A DNA stretch of 64,000 nucleotides from contig NZ_KZ614144.1 in assembly GCF_002884445.1 (NCBI RefSeq), positions 3,950,094-4,014,093 of the forward strand, written 5' to 3'. The translations under genes were made by a program, and so were the position numbers. This DNA is from Paenibacillus castaneae (GTDB taxonomy: Bacteria > Bacillota > Bacilli > Paenibacillales > Paenibacillaceae). This document shows positions 8,722 through 17,804 of this stretch, one piece after another. A model generated the notes under the pieces. That model was not told the DNA's origin. It made no database searches and saw nothing but the letters and a program-made list of their open reading frames with translations. Positions within the stretch are counted from its first letter, which is position 1; each line of letters begins with the position of its first letter.

Positions 8722-9942
8722 TTAGAACCAGCTGTCCTCACCTGCTGATTGCACAGCTGTTTGGAGCTCAGGCGTTAACAAGAGCTCCTCCGTGCCTTCA
8801 ACAGCGGCGGCAATCAATTGATTATAGCTCGGGATAAGCGACTCAATCTTCTCTGTAATTCTTAAATTCGGATTCGTGCTTGGCGATTTCGGTAAAAATA
8901 AGGTGCAGCAGTCCTCGTAGGGCAATATGGATGTTTCATACGTTCCAATCCGTTCTGCGAGTCTAATAATTTCATGCTTGTCCATCATAATCAATGGCTT
9001 CAACTGCGGCAGCTGCGTTGCGCGTCCGATCACATTCATGCTTGGCAGCGTCTGACTTGCGACCTGGCCTAAGCTTTCACCTGTAACGATTCCATTCGCT
9101 CCATTGCGCAGAGCAAGCTGCTCCGTTATACGCAGCATGGCTCTTCTCATTAGAGTAATGATAAGGTTATCGCTCTTCGCTTGAACCAGCGTTGTTTGAA
9201 TATCAGTGAAGGGCACAAGATGCAGCTTAATGGGTTCCCCGCTGAAATAGGACAACCGCTTCGTGAGCTCAATCACTTTGTCCTTTGCCTGCTCGCTAGT
9301 GAACGGGTAGCTGTGGAAGTGCACCGCTTCTACTTCCAGTCCTTTGCGCAGAGCCAGCCAGCCCGCTACGGGACTATCTATGCCGCCAGAGAGCAGCAGC
9401 ATGGCTTTGCCGTTCGACGCGAAAGGAAACCCACCTGCGCCAGCAATGACCTCATGGTACACATATGTCGCTTCCTCTTGAATATCTACGCGCAGCTCGA
9501 CATCGGGCTTGCTTACATTTACTTTCAAATCAGGCATTGCACGAAGCACATGCCCTCCCACCAAATGATTCATTTCCTGTGAGTTGTGTGGAAACTTCTT
9601 CCAGGCGCGCTTAGCACTTACTTTAAAAGTTGCGGGCTTCTCCGGCAGAGCCTGCATTAGCGTCAGCGCGGCTTCTCTTATTTTCTCAAGATCCAGCTCC
9701 GTGCTGCGGACAGGACTTAAAGAGACGATGCCGAATAAATCCTTTAATCGATCCGCAACAGGCTCGTACGGGTGCCCGTTCAACTTGACATACAAACGCC
9801 CAAAAGATTTGAAATAAGCAATATTCTCATAAGCGACCAAGGCTTGCTTCACCTGCTCAAGCATGCGCTTCTCAAATTTATTCCGGTTTCTTCCCTTTAC
9901 CATTAAATCTCCATATCGGAGCACAATTTGATCATAAAGCAA
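8722..9942 (-). CDS. thiI: tRNA 4-thiouridine / thiazole sulfurtransferase ThiI
   Basis: A 406-residue ThiI: N-terminal ferredoxin-like and THUMP region, then the PP-loop ATP-binding motif LLSGGIDSP and the C-terminal pyrophosphatase-like domain (PYEDCCTLFLPKSP). There is no C-terminal rhodanese domain, as in other Bacillota. It adenylates U8 of tRNA and receives sulfur from a cysteine desulfurase; it also supplies sulfur for the thiazole of thiamine in some species. Its gene starts 2 bp after nifZ, the usual desulfurase partner. Confidence 0.97.
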   Translation of the reverse strand: MLYDQIVLRYGDLMVKGRNRNKFEKRMLEQVKQALVAYENIAYFKSFGRLYVKLNGHPYEPVADRLKDLFGIVSLSPVRSTELDLEKIREAALTLMQALPEKPATFKVSAKRAWKKFPHNSQEMNHLVGGHVLRAMPDLKVNVSKPDVELRVDIQEEATYVYHEVIAGAGGFPFASNGKAMLLLSGGIDSPVAGWLALRKGLEVEAVHFHSYPFTSEQAKDKVIELTKRLSYFSGEPIKLHLVPFTDIQTTLVQAKSDNLIITLMRRAMLRITEQLALRNGANGIVTGESLGQVASQTLPSMNVIGRATQLPQLKPLIMMDKHEIIRLAERIGTYETSILPYEDCCTLFLPKSPSTNPNLRITEKIESLIPSYNQLIAAAVEGTEELLLTPELQTAVQSAGEDSWF

Positions 9943-9944
9943 TG

Positions 9945-11093
9945 TTAAGTCAATCTCCTCTCAAGCGGCTTTAAATGCTCGACGACAAGGCGCAGCGCTG
10001 TACCTAAGGCGGCAATATCCCGCTCTGCATGCTCATCCCCGAAGCTGATCCGAATGCCTCCAGTTGCTTGCTCATGGCTTGCGCCAATTGCGAGCAGCAC
10101 ACGGCTAGGCTTATCGTCCTTTGACGAGCAAGCCGATTTCGTTGATGCCATTATACCATGCTGCTCCAGCATATGAATGATAACTTCCGGCTTCATACCG
10201 GGATATGAGAAGTGAACAATATGCGAAGAGGATGGCTCGCCTCCATTTCGCTTAAGCTCAGGAATATCATCAATTATGCTATTCAGCTGCGATTTCAACG
10301 ATGCATGCTTCTGATTGCGCTGCGTTTGCGATTCTAACGACATACGAAGCGCTTTAGCGGAGGCTACAATACCGGGCACATTCTGGGTGCCGGCCCGCTG
10401 CTTGCCTTCCTGAGTGCCGCCAGTGAAGAGCGGATAAAGCGTTATGCCGCTGCGGAGATACAGGAAACCAACGCCCTTCGGGCCTCTCAGCTTATGCGCA
10501 GAGCCGCTCAGCAAATCAATGCCCCATTGTTCAATGGCAATCGGCAGCTTGCCTATGCTCTGCACGGCATCAACGTGGAAAAGGATTTTGGGATACTGCT
10601 TTAACCGCATTCCGATCTCCTCAATGGGCTGAATCGTGCCCAGCTCATTGTTCACATGCATAATGCTTACCAATATCGTCTCATCCGTTATCGCTTCTAT
10701 AACATGCTCCGGTCGTACATGTCCCGAGCGGTCGACAGGCAAGTAGGTTACACGAAAGCCTTCCTGCTCCAGCTGCTTGAATGATTCATATACCGAAGCA
10801 TGCTCGATTTGCGTCGTTATGAGATGCTTCCCTCTGCCCTGATACTGCCTTGCTACGCCTTTTATTGCTAAATTATTGGATTCCGTTCCACCTGAAGTAA
10901 AGATCCACTCGCCTTTAGTCGTTTGCAGCTGCTGAGCCACGAGCGCGCGAGATCGTTCTATTAATTTATCCGCATCCGCGCCCAATCGATGAAGCGATGA
11001 AGGATTGGCATATTGCGACCTCATCACCTCCATCATCGTCTGCACGACTTCATCATAAGGCGGTGTAGATGCGCAATGGTCAAAATAAAGCAT
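9945..11093 (-). CDS. nifZ: Cysteine desulfurase (NifZ/IscS-like), ThiI partner
   Basis: A PLP-dependent class V aminotransferase of 382 residues. Visible features are YFDHCASTPP at the N-terminus, TSGGTESNN (cofactor phosphate loop), HVDAVQSIGK and SGSAHKLRGPKG with the PLP lysine, and the persulfide-bearing loop with Cys in STKSACSS. It produces cysteine persulfide for ThiI, whose gene follows at once. The first in-frame ATG (11112-11114) lies over the GAAAGGGG ribosome site; I use the ATG at 11091-11093 just after it, giving the usual MLYFDHC start. Confidence 0.95.
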   Translation of the reverse strand: MLYFDHCASTPPYDEVVQTMMEVMRSQYANPSSLHRLGADADKLIERSRALVAQQLQTTKGEWIFTSGGTESNNLAIKGVARQYQGRGKHLITTQIEHASVYESFKQLEQEGFRVTYLPVDRSGHVRPEHVIEAITDETILVSIMHVNNELGTIQPIEEIGMRLKQYPKILFHVDAVQSIGKLPIAIEQWGIDLLSGSAHKLRGPKGVGFLYLRSGITLYPLFTGGTQEGKQRAGTQNVPGIVASAKALRMSLESQTQRNQKHASLKSQLNSIIDDIPELKRNGGEPSSSHIVHFSYPGMKPEVIIHMLEQHGIMASTKSACSSKDDKPSRVLLAIGASHEQATGGIRISFGDEHAERDIAALGTALRLVVEHLKPLERRLT

Positions 11094-11123
11094 AAAGCAT
11101 ATTCCCCTTTCCATAAAAAGAAA

Positions 11124-11174
11124 AAGATCAACGATTGCATTCCGCTGTCAAGCAGAACGCCTAATCGTGATCTT
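11124..11174. terminator. Hairpin between the transglycosylase and nifZ genes
   Basis: AAAGATCAACGATT pairs with AATCGTGATCTT with a one-base bulge, just after the transglycosylase stop codon. It probably ends that transcript. Confidence 0.6.
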
Positions 11175-11182
11175 ATTGCTAC

Positions 11183-11857
11183 TTAAAATGACTTGGCTTG
11201 AAGCACTTTAGCAACATACCGCTGCGTTTCCTCAGGCAGCGCTTCAAGATTTCCGATCAGCTGTTCATTCGTCTTGATGCCCGCTCGGTCGACACGTCCC
11301 GGTCCAGCATTGTAGGCTGCCAAAGCAACCTGCTCATTGCCTTTATATTTTTGAAGCAGCATGGATAAATATTTGGTTCCTCCGTCAATATTTTGCGCAG
11401 GATCAAAGGAGTTGGTCACACCCAGTCCTCTAGCCGTACCGTCCATCAATTGCATAAGGCCCTTCGCACCTGCTCCTGATTCAGCATTTGCTTGAAATCC
11501 GGATTCTGTTTGAATGACGGCTTGAATCAAGGAGGCGTCAACGCCATATTTGGCGGAAGCTTGCTGAATAAGGGAATCGTATTCGCTAGTAGCCCCAGCA
11601 GACGAATCCGCTTTATCATAAGAAATATTCATCACGCTATTCAAAGCGGATAACTGAGCCAATGCATCAGCAGGCATAATTGGCATAGCTTCTCCATTCA
11701 AGGAACTATCAGACATATATTGAGATAATAACGTATCAAATAAGGAAGCAGAACTATCGCCAGTTGCAGCATTTAAAGGGTTTGATGATTGAAGATCGAG
11801 CTTAGGTGTAAGCTGCATCTGTAATAGTGTCTTAATAATTCTAGGATCAATACTCAT
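11183..11857 (-). CDS. SLT-domain lytic transglycosylase
   Basis: A 224-residue protein with a soluble-lytic-transglycosylase domain in its second half: YDSLIQQASAKYGVDASLI, the catalytic Glu in QTESGF, GAKGLMQLM, the NIDGGTKYL loop and the ALAAYNAGPG motif. It cleaves the glycan strands of peptidoglycan to 1,6-anhydro products. The first ~100 residues are low-complexity and Ser/Ala rich with no clear signal peptide, as in the Bacillus YjbJ type, so the export route is unclear. It stands alone, followed by its own hairpin. Confidence 0.9.
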   Translation of the reverse strand: MSIDPRIIKTLLQMQLTPKLDLQSSNPLNAATGDSSASLFDTLLSQYMSDSSLNGEAMPIMPADALAQLSALNSVMNISYDKADSSAGATSEYDSLIQQASAKYGVDASLIQAVIQTESGFQANAESGAGAKGLMQLMDGTARGLGVTNSFDPAQNIDGGTKYLSMLLQKYKGNEQVALAAYNAGPGRVDRAGIKTNEQLIGNLEALPEETQRYVAKVLQAKSF

Positions 11858-12051
11858 TTTGTCCTCCCAGCTGTTAACAATCGAATTAGACTTCTCTATA
11901 AAGTATATCGGTATTATTGTACATTTTTTTAGAGCAAACAGCTAGCAGTTGCCTCACTTTGCGATACCGTTCATCCTTTGAAAGCTTCAAACATTCATTA
12001 TAGAGCTAACATTGCCGTTTAACCAGTAAATTGTGTTTGATTTATCCATTA

Positions 12052-12093
12052 AACGAAAAAAAGCGGATCGGCCAATATCTGGCTCGATCCGCT
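12052..12093 (-). terminator. Intrinsic terminator after the nitroreductase gene
   Basis: AGCGGATCG-GCC pairs with GGC-T-CGATCCGCT (12062-12093) with one bulged T, and on the minus strand a run of seven T follows. Confidence 0.85.
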
Positions 12094-12111
12094 GCTTATT
12101 TGCTGGTTCGA

Positions 12112-12714
12112 TTATTTAAATACTTTCACACGCTCATCAATAGGTTGGAATTGCTTTTCGCCAGGCTGTGCTGTTGGTTTGCCGAAAGGCATTTGAGCGA
12201 CCAACTGCCAGGAATCAGGAAGCGACCATGTCGACTTTACTTCTTCATCAATTAGTGGATTGTAATGCTGAAGTGAAGCACCGAAGCCTTCATTCTCAAG
12301 CGCTGTCCATACGACAAATTGATGCATCCCTGAGGATTGCTGTGACCAGATCGGGAAATTTTGCGCATAGCTTGGGAACTTTTCCATTAGGCCGTCAATC
12401 ACGTTTTTATCTTCGAAAAACAGCACAGTACCGTAGCCGTTTTTGAATGCGCCCATTTTTTGCTCCGTTGGTTCAAATTGATCTGCTGGGACGATCGCAC
12501 GAAGCGTATTCGTCGTAATATCCCAGAGCTTATCGTGGTTTTCACCTAATAATACGACTACTCTAGCGCTTTGGGAGTTAAAGGATGATGGCGTGTGCTT
12601 AACTGCTTCCTGCACCAATTCAACGATTTTGTCATCAGAAATGACCGTTTCCTTACTAATGCCATAATAAGAGCGTCTTTTCTTTACTGCATCAAAAAAT
12701 GCTTGTGATGTCAT
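12112..12714 (-). CDS. Nitroreductase family protein (Frm2/HBN1-like)
   Basis: A 200-residue flavoprotein of the nitroreductase fold. The N-terminal FFDAVKKRRSYYGIS carries the Arg pair that binds FMN phosphate, and HTPSSFNSQSARVVVLLG, GTVLFFED and GFGASLQHYNP match the Frm2-like branch. It probably reduces nitro- or quinone-type compounds with NAD(P)H in the cytoplasm. Monocistronic with its own terminator. The physiological substrate is not visible from context. Confidence 0.9.
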   Translation of the reverse strand: MTSQAFFDAVKKRRSYYGISKETVISDDKIVELVQEAVKHTPSSFNSQSARVVVLLGENHDKLWDITTNTLRAIVPADQFEPTEQKMGAFKNGYGTVLFFEDKNVIDGLMEKFPSYAQNFPIWSQQSSGMHQFVVWTALENEGFGASLQHYNPLIDEEVKSTWSLPDSWQLVAQMPFGKPTAQPGEKQFQPIDERVKVFK

Positions 12715-12889
12715 TGTTTCTCCTGCCTCTCATGTTGTGTTGTGGCGTAATTTGGATAACGGCGCTATTGCATGCTTCCATTATCAATTACATACGTGTT
12801 GTAATTTGATCACTTTTCGTAAGTAACTTTAATATAAGTAAAGTTGATTGTCAAGCTGAACAGGTTCATTATTCCCCGCCCTCATATAT

Positions 12890-13603
12890 TTATGTTCTTT
12901 TCGAGCGATACAAGCGGTCAACCAGCTTAGTGAAACCAAATAACAGCATGCAAATAAAAATTACAATGAACTCAAGCTGCAGCAAATACCACGGCCATGG
13001 TGCTAGTAAATCAAGCAAGGAAGCTGTTTCGGGCTTGCCTGCAAGAAACATAAAATTAGTTGTACCTGTAACGAGGTTCGTCACGGCAGCCGGAATGGCA
13101 AGTAAATGCAGCCAAATCCAAGCCACCAGAACGGAACGAAAGGTTGGACGAAAGCGCTCGACCACAGTAATAAATAATGCAGCTCCAATTATGCAAATAT
13201 GGGCGATAAAAAAGTTAAAATAACGGAATTGAGGAAAGGTTTCATCTAAATTAGGCGTTAACAGCGCTTGTAAAGCCCCCATGCTGCCTAAGAAAAAGAG
13301 AATACTGTACAGCCCTTTATGATTGGAAATAAGCATGACAACAGACAGCAGCAGCATAAGACTGCATAGCTGGAATGGCATCGAACCAATATCCCAATTA
13401 TGCTCCAGCACGTATGAGAGCTGCAGCGATGCTTCGCAGCAGAACAAAATGATCGCGAGCCCGTACCTGAATGCCCGGTTTAGTTTCGGCTGTCTAAGAG
13501 GCCTCCGAAAAACAATGATGAGTGTAAACACAGCCAAAGCAGCCAGCAAGCCAGCAATATGGGCTGCAGAGTACATGACGAATCCCAACTTAGACACCTC
13601 CAA
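12890..13603 (-). CDS. YwaF-like integral membrane protein (TIGR02206 family)
   Basis: A 237-residue protein with about seven membrane helices and the conserved central segment MPFQLCSLMLLLSVVML; this matches the YwaF/TIGR02206 group, whose function is not known. The gene stands alone, minus strand, between the nitroreductase gene and the terminator of the LuxR-type regulator. No signal peptide beyond the first helix. Confidence 0.85.
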   Translation of the reverse strand: MEVSKLGFVMYSAAHIAGLLAALAVFTLIIVFRRPLRQPKLNRAFRYGLAIILFCCEASLQLSYVLEHNWDIGSMPFQLCSLMLLLSVVMLISNHKGLYSILFFLGSMGALQALLTPNLDETFPQFRYFNFFIAHICIIGAALFITVVERFRPTFRSVLVAWIWLHLLAIPAAVTNLVTGTTNFMFLAGKPETASLLDLLAPWPWYLLQLEFIVIFICMLLFGFTKLVDRLYRSKRT

Positions 13604-13638
13604 TTCCTTCTATCGTTCATTTTGCTAACAAATGGCAT

Positions 13639-13670
13639 AAAAAAATAGTACCAATTTCACATGGTACTAT
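13639..13670 (-). terminator. Terminator whose stem contains the end of a coding region
   Basis: On the minus strand ATAGTACCA pairs with TGGTACTAT and is followed by seven T. The upstream arm is made of the last codons of the response regulator (13657-14358), and its TGA stop lies in the loop. Confidence 0.9.
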
Positions 13671-14358
13671 CTCCATCCTTCTTATTTAATAAACCCATTT
13701 CCTTCGCTTTGCTTGCTGCTTCACGCGAGCCCGGCAAATTCAGCTTCTTCAAAATATGGTTTACATGATTTTTGACTGTGCGGATCGAAACGACCAGCTT
13801 ATCAGCTATTTGCGGCTGTGTATAGCCTTGATCGATCAGATCCAGCAGCTGAAGCTCCGAAGGTGTAATAAGATCGCCTAGCTTCTTCGCTTCGAATTCC
13901 CGCTCAAGCTGTTTCAATCTGCGGAATTCCTCTCTCATTCGTTCTGCTACCGCAGCGTTGATCGGAGACTGGCTTCGAAATGCAGACCTTATGGCATCAG
14001 GCAAAGCTTCAAATTCGGATTTAATTTGATAATCGATAGCTCCTGCTTGGAAGGATCGAAATATGAGTTCCTTCTCTTCCATGGATGTAAGCATTATAAC
14101 GCGTGCCCCCGCTGAGGCTGCCTCTTCGGCTAGGAGAACACCGTCCGGCCGACCATCCAGCATGATGTCCATCAGTACTACATCAGCAGGCTCAGATTGC
14201 AGCTTATCTCCATTCAGCGCCTGTCTCACCATGTCCGCTTGGCTTGCCGTCCATACAACCTCAATATCACGTTCCTTATTTAAGTATGCAATGAGGCCGC
14301 GCAGCCAATCCGGGTCATCCTCTACAATCCATACTCGAATCCTATCCATGAACTTCAC
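13657..14358 (-). CDS. LuxR/NarL-type response regulator
   Basis: A 233-residue regulator with a receiver domain (acidic pocket in WIVEDDPDW, phosphoacceptor in VLMDIMLDG, conserved Thr/Lys region VIMLTSMEEKE) and a C-terminal LuxR-type helix-turn-helix (ITPSELQLLDLIDQGYTQPQIADKL). Its start overlaps the 3' end of the kinase gene by 17 bp, so the two are translated as a pair. The regulon cannot be read from the neighbourhood. Confidence 0.92.
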   Translation of the reverse strand: MKFMDRIRVWIVEDDPDWLRGLIAYLNKERDIEVVWTASQADMVRQALNGDKLQSEPADVVLMDIMLDGRPDGVLLAEEAASAGARVIMLTSMEEKELIFRSFQAGAIDYQIKSEFEALPDAIRSAFRSQSPINAAVAERMREEFRRLKQLEREFEAKKLGDLITPSELQLLDLIDQGYTQPQIADKLVVSIRTVKNHVNHILKKLNLPGSREAASKAKEMGLLNKKDGDSTM

Positions 14359-15745
14359 TCCCTCTAGGACTAATAGCGCTGGTTTTCTCTGCTTTCACGT
14401 TTCGTTTCGGAAACGTCATAAAGACAGAGGTGCCTCCTCCTAGTTTACTTCGCAATTGAAGCATCCCTTTATGCTTGCGCATGACATGATACACATACGG
14501 AAGGCCAAGGCCAAAATTCGTATCGCTTCCGCTTTTGGTCGTATAGAAGGGCTCCAGCACCTTCTTGGCCAGCCGCTTATCCATGCCTGGACCCGTGTCG
14601 CGAACCTCAATGACTAGCTCCCTCTTCGTTTCCGTGAAGCGTACATGCAGTTCTCCATTGCCCTTCATCGCTTCCAGCGCATTTGCTACGATATTACCGA
14701 GTGCCTCGCTAACCTGTGCGGAATCGATACGACAGATCCACCCCTCGCTTAACGAGGTATGAAGCTTAATATTTCCTAAGACCGGAATATATGGCTTGAG
14801 CGATTGCTCAATCAGCAGAGCAGGATTAGCAGCTTCAAGACGCAGCTCCAAATCCTCGGTACGCCGATGCACTCGCTGCAGCATATCCTGTAAATGACGT
14901 GAAGCCTGCAGCACCGTTTCTACATCAGCGAGCAGCTCCTGTTGATCGGATTCAATAGCATAGGCTTTCATTTTTTCCGAAAATAAACGAATTTTCCCTG
15001 CATCATTCTTAATCGCATGATTCAGAATAGCTGTACCTGATGTGACCGCCTTCAAGGTAGAGTCGAATCGGCGCCGATCTACCATTACGCGTACGCCCAT
15101 AAAGCCGTAAGTAAACAATCCTACAAAAAATATGACAACACCAAAGCTGACAATCCATGTATTATATATCCACATTCGCAGCATACCAAAGCTTGGCAGC
15201 ACATAGTTCATGATCATACAGAATAGGACAGGCGGCAATACAGCCGAACAAACGATCCAATGCGTGCGGGAAAAAGCGGCGTGCATTTGCTGCTTAAGCA
15301 GAACCTGTACCGTTCCATATAGGATATATGGAGCAGCCCACCAGACAACTACTTTAAACGTAATGGGATACACTTCTGTGTAATAGGGTGTAAACATGAG
15401 GCAGCCCAAAATAGGAATAAACAGCAAAAAAGGCATTATATGCTGAAGCTGCCTCGGCATGCGGACAGGGCGATAAGCTAAAGCAAACATGAGGAAAGCA
15501 TAGGGCAGCCCATAATAGGAAAGAAGCGAGGAAGCGGCCTGCAGCCGATAAAGAAGCTGCTGCGCCACCTCGTTCATGCCCGCATTTGCCGCAGCCGGCA
15601 GCCACTGCATATCCAGAACAGCAGCGAGAGCTCCCGCTCCGCCGCTAAACGCGACAGCTCCCAGCCACCGATTTATAGCTGTTCGTCGATCCGAAAGCCA
15701 TACTATAGCCGCTATAGACCACAAAGCGATAAGAACGAACAACAT
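14342..15745 (-). CDS. Membrane sensor histidine kinase, partner of the LuxR-type regulator
   Basis: A 467-residue protein with about seven N-terminal membrane helices and no large extracytoplasmic domain, then a short dimerisation region with a candidate His in ILNHAIKNDAGK, and a full HATPase domain (GNIVANALEAMKG N-box, RDTGPGMDKRL, GSDTNFGLGLPYV). The 7-helix layout suggests that the signal is sensed within or near the membrane. It is followed by the overlapping LuxR regulator gene and preceded by a gene of unknown role. Confidence 0.9.
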   Translation of the reverse strand: MLFVLIALWSIAAIVWLSDRRTAINRWLGAVAFSGGAGALAAVLDMQWLPAAANAGMNEVAQQLLYRLQAASSLLSYYGLPYAFLMFALAYRPVRMPRQLQHIMPFLLFIPILGCLMFTPYYTEVYPITFKVVVWWAAPYILYGTVQVLLKQQMHAAFSRTHWIVCSAVLPPVLFCMIMNYVLPSFGMLRMWIYNTWIVSFGVVIFFVGLFTYGFMGVRVMVDRRRFDSTLKAVTSGTAILNHAIKNDAGKIRLFSEKMKAYAIESDQQELLADVETVLQASRHLQDMLQRVHRRTEDLELRLEAANPALLIEQSLKPYIPVLGNIKLHTSLSEGWICRIDSAQVSEALGNIVANALEAMKGNGELHVRFTETKRELVIEVRDTGPGMDKRLAKKVLEPFYTTKSGSDTNFGLGLPYVYHVMRKHKGMLQLRSKLGGGTSVFMTFPKRNVKAEKTSAISPRGSEVHG

Positions 15746-15767
15746 ACGACAAACTCCTTTACGACAA

Positions 15768-16496
15768 TTACTCTTTTATTTCGATTTTAACCGGCGACCA
15801 TTCGCCAATCACAACCTGTCCGTGAAGAGATGTACTCCCCTCAGGGCCCAAATCCTTCTCCGTCATGATGCCAAGCGCAACTGTGAACTGATTGAATTTG
15901 ACCGGCGCATTGCATTCTCTGCGTACCTCGCGTCCGTTCACATAAAATACGATCTCATCGGATGCACGGTTATACGTGATTTTATACGTATTAAATTCTC
16001 TTGCCTCGAAATCTGTGTCTTCTTTAAATACGCAGAAATAGCGTGTTTTGTCTGTTTCGGGAACTTGTACGCCTGGAAATGGAAGAACGGCATATACACT
16101 CGCATATTTGTCATTGCCAGCAAAAAAATCAAGAGCTCCGCCCGTTGTGAAATCCAATAAGTTCAATGAGACGTAGCCATCATACAAATCATTTGGTTCC
16201 GTATTTTGCGAGCGAGCTCTAATTTGCAATTCAAAGCTGATTTCCCCAGCCTCTGGAACCTGCACCGGTTCGGCTGAATAATACATATGCTTAGCGTTAT
16301 CCAATATTTGAATCTGATCGTTAGAGCGGCTTAATGGCGCTCGAACATATAGTATTCCATTGCGTACAATAACGACCGCATTCGGCTCGCGATACTCCCA
16401 ATAGGAACCGTCCGGCAGCGGAAAACCGCCGATCTTCCAAACCTCGCCCTCGTTAAGAATCGTATGAAAATCGCCTAATGTCCATTGGTTTGCCAT
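15768..16496 (-). CDS. Conserved protein, probable beta-sandwich (lectin-like) fold, function unknown
   Basis: A 242-residue protein without signal peptide or membrane segment. Alternating strand-like segments, GEISFELQIRAR, YVSLNLLDFTTGG and NTYKITYNRASDEIVFYVNGREV, read like a concanavalin-A-type sandwich similar to laminin-G/glycosidase-associated domains. I do not recognise a characterised relative. The gene lies 22 bp before the membrane kinase gene and 30 bp after menA in the same direction, so it could be cotranscribed with either. Confidence 0.7.
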   Translation of the reverse strand: MANQWTLGDFHTILNEGEVWKIGGFPLPDGSYWEYREPNAVVIVRNGILYVRAPLSRSNDQIQILDNAKHMYYSAEPVQVPEAGEISFELQIRARSQNTEPNDLYDGYVSLNLLDFTTGGALDFFAGNDKYASVYAVLPFPGVQVPETDKTRYFCVFKEDTDFEAREFNTYKITYNRASDEIVFYVNGREVRRECNAPVKFNQFTVALGIMTEKDLGPEGSTSLHGQVVIGEWSPVKIEIKE

Positions 16497-16526
16497 TGTC
16501 TGTTACCTCTTTCTAAGTTGAATGTA

Positions 16527-17438
16527 TTAGATTATGCCTTGAAGGAATAAGCAAAGAATTAATATAATGCCGCAGCGTATGGTTGCTTTAAGTGATGCTC
16601 CCATAAGCGGCAAGTAAGCAGGCGACTCGTTATGCGCGTTAAGCCTTCCGTATACGGAATATAAAGGGATTGCAGTCGGCAGCGCGAGCAATGCATAAAT
16701 GGGCAGCGCAGCAGTCAGTACACAAAGCACAAGCGTTAAATAAGCTAAAGCGAGCAGTAATCTTGAAAACACTAATGCACGACGCTCTCCCCAGACAACA
16801 ACCAATGTCCGTTTGCCTGCCTGACGATCAGCCTGCCAATGAAGAAAATGATGGTTAAACAATATAAGTGTCGTCAATAACCCAATGGGGAGCGATAATA
16901 AGATGGCGCGATAATCAATTATAGAGGTCTGAACGAAATAGGCGCCTACAACTGGAAAAACGCCGAAAGATAGTAATATGGCAACCTCACTGTAGCCCTT
17001 GCCCCGATAGCCGAATTGAATAGGCGGAGCAACATAAAAATAAGCAATTAATGCGCCTAGAATACCAATTACAAGTACGAGCCAGCCGCTATAAATACTA
17101 AGAATAACACCGCATATCGCAGCTATTGCAAATAGGCCCCACGTCACAGCGGCAAATGTTCGCAAGCTCCATGTACCCTTAGTCAAATAGCCGGAATTGG
17201 TTGAAATGGCTCCTTCAGTAGCCTGAGCCGCAGCATCCGTACCGTTATAATAATCCCATAAATCATTAATCATATTGGAAAATAAATGAGCTGTGCCTGC
17301 TCCAATCAGCGTAAGGATAAACAGCAGCGGGTGGAATGTTCCATTCCAGACGTATGCGCCTAAGCCGCCAAGCGCTACCGGAATAAGCATAACCGGAAGA
17401 ACTTGAATCCTCGAAGCTTTCATAAATTGTTTAAACAT
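16527..17438 (-). CDS. menA: 1,4-dihydroxy-2-naphthoate polyprenyltransferase MenA (UbiA family)
   Basis: A 303-residue membrane protein with about eight helices, an Asp-rich prenyl-diphosphate motif NDLWDYYNGTD and the second motif region HHFLHWQADRQAGKRTL. This is the MenA branch of the UbiA superfamily, which joins the isoprenoid chain to dihydroxynaphthoate in menaquinone synthesis. The first frame ATG (17481-17483) adds 15 polar residues; the ATG at 17436-17438 gives the normal MFKQFMKASRIQVLP start. No other men gene is nearby, which is usual for menA. Confidence 0.88.
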   Translation of the reverse strand: MFKQFMKASRIQVLPVMLIPVALGGLGAYVWNGTFHPLLFILTLIGAGTAHLFSNMINDLWDYYNGTDAAAQATEGAISTNSGYLTKGTWSLRTFAAVTWGLFAIAAICGVILSIYSGWLVLVIGILGALIAYFYVAPPIQFGYRGKGYSEVAILLSFGVFPVVGAYFVQTSIIDYRAILLSLPIGLLTTLILFNHHFLHWQADRQAGKRTLVVVWGERRALVFSRLLLALAYLTLVLCVLTAALPIYALLALPTAIPLYSVYGRLNAHNESPAYLPLMGASLKATIRCGIILILCLFLQGII

Positions 17439-17523
17439 AACTGTGCCACTGCCTCTCTGTTGTCGATAGTTCAATTGAACCACTTCTGCTTGCTTTCCGT
17501 CAACAGATGGTTGAAAGCCTCCT

Positions 17524-17575
17524 TATAAATAAAACAAACATCTTCCCCGATAAGAGGAGGATGCTTGTTCGTTTA
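17524..17575 (-). terminator. Terminator downstream of the GDSL hydrolase and GH1 remnant
   Basis: ACAAACATCTTCC pairs with GGAGGATGCTTGT around a 9-base loop, with A/T-rich flanks on both sides. Confidence 0.75.
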
Positions 17576-17595
17576 TAACTGCTTCAACTAAATTT

Positions 17596-17791
17596 CTAAA
17601 TCATTGCTCTGAGCAAGCTGCTAGTACCAATAATAGCTCTCTTTTGGCGTTCTTTCGCATTAATATCCCCTCTGCCCTGCTGGATAATACGAGGCCAAGC
17701 GGTGGAGAAGCGATAAACGGATACTCCAAGCTCTTTAAGCAGCTGTTACCGTTCCCCATTTGAAATCCTCTGGAAATTTTACAGTAGTCAT
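17596..17791 (-). pseudogene. Decayed family 1 glycosidase (beta-glucosidase) remnant with internal deletion
   Basis: A good ribosome site (AGGAGG) precedes ATG at 17789-17791, and the first 18 codons read MTTVKFPEDFKWGTVTAA, the classic GH1 N-terminus, ending at once in TAA. In another frame directly after, the sequence reads KELGVSVYRFSTAWPRI, the GH1 beta-4 region that normally lies about 40-50 residues further on. The gene thus lost an internal piece out of frame and its whole 3' part; no acid/base or nucleophile motif is left. The open frame starting at 17798 is the wrong frame. It follows the GDSL hydrolase gene by 13 bp. Confidence 0.85.
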
Positions 17792-17804
17792 TCTCCATTG
17801 CCTC

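Noticed and set aside
15576-16160. 194-residue plus-strand open frame across 15745-15768
   Set aside because: It spans two well-supported minus-strand genes and encodes low-complexity basic sequence.
17601-17798. 65-residue minus-strand open frame next to the GDSL hydrolase gene
   Set aside because: It is the wrong frame of a decayed GH1 gene; the correct frame starts at 17791 and carries GH1 sequence.
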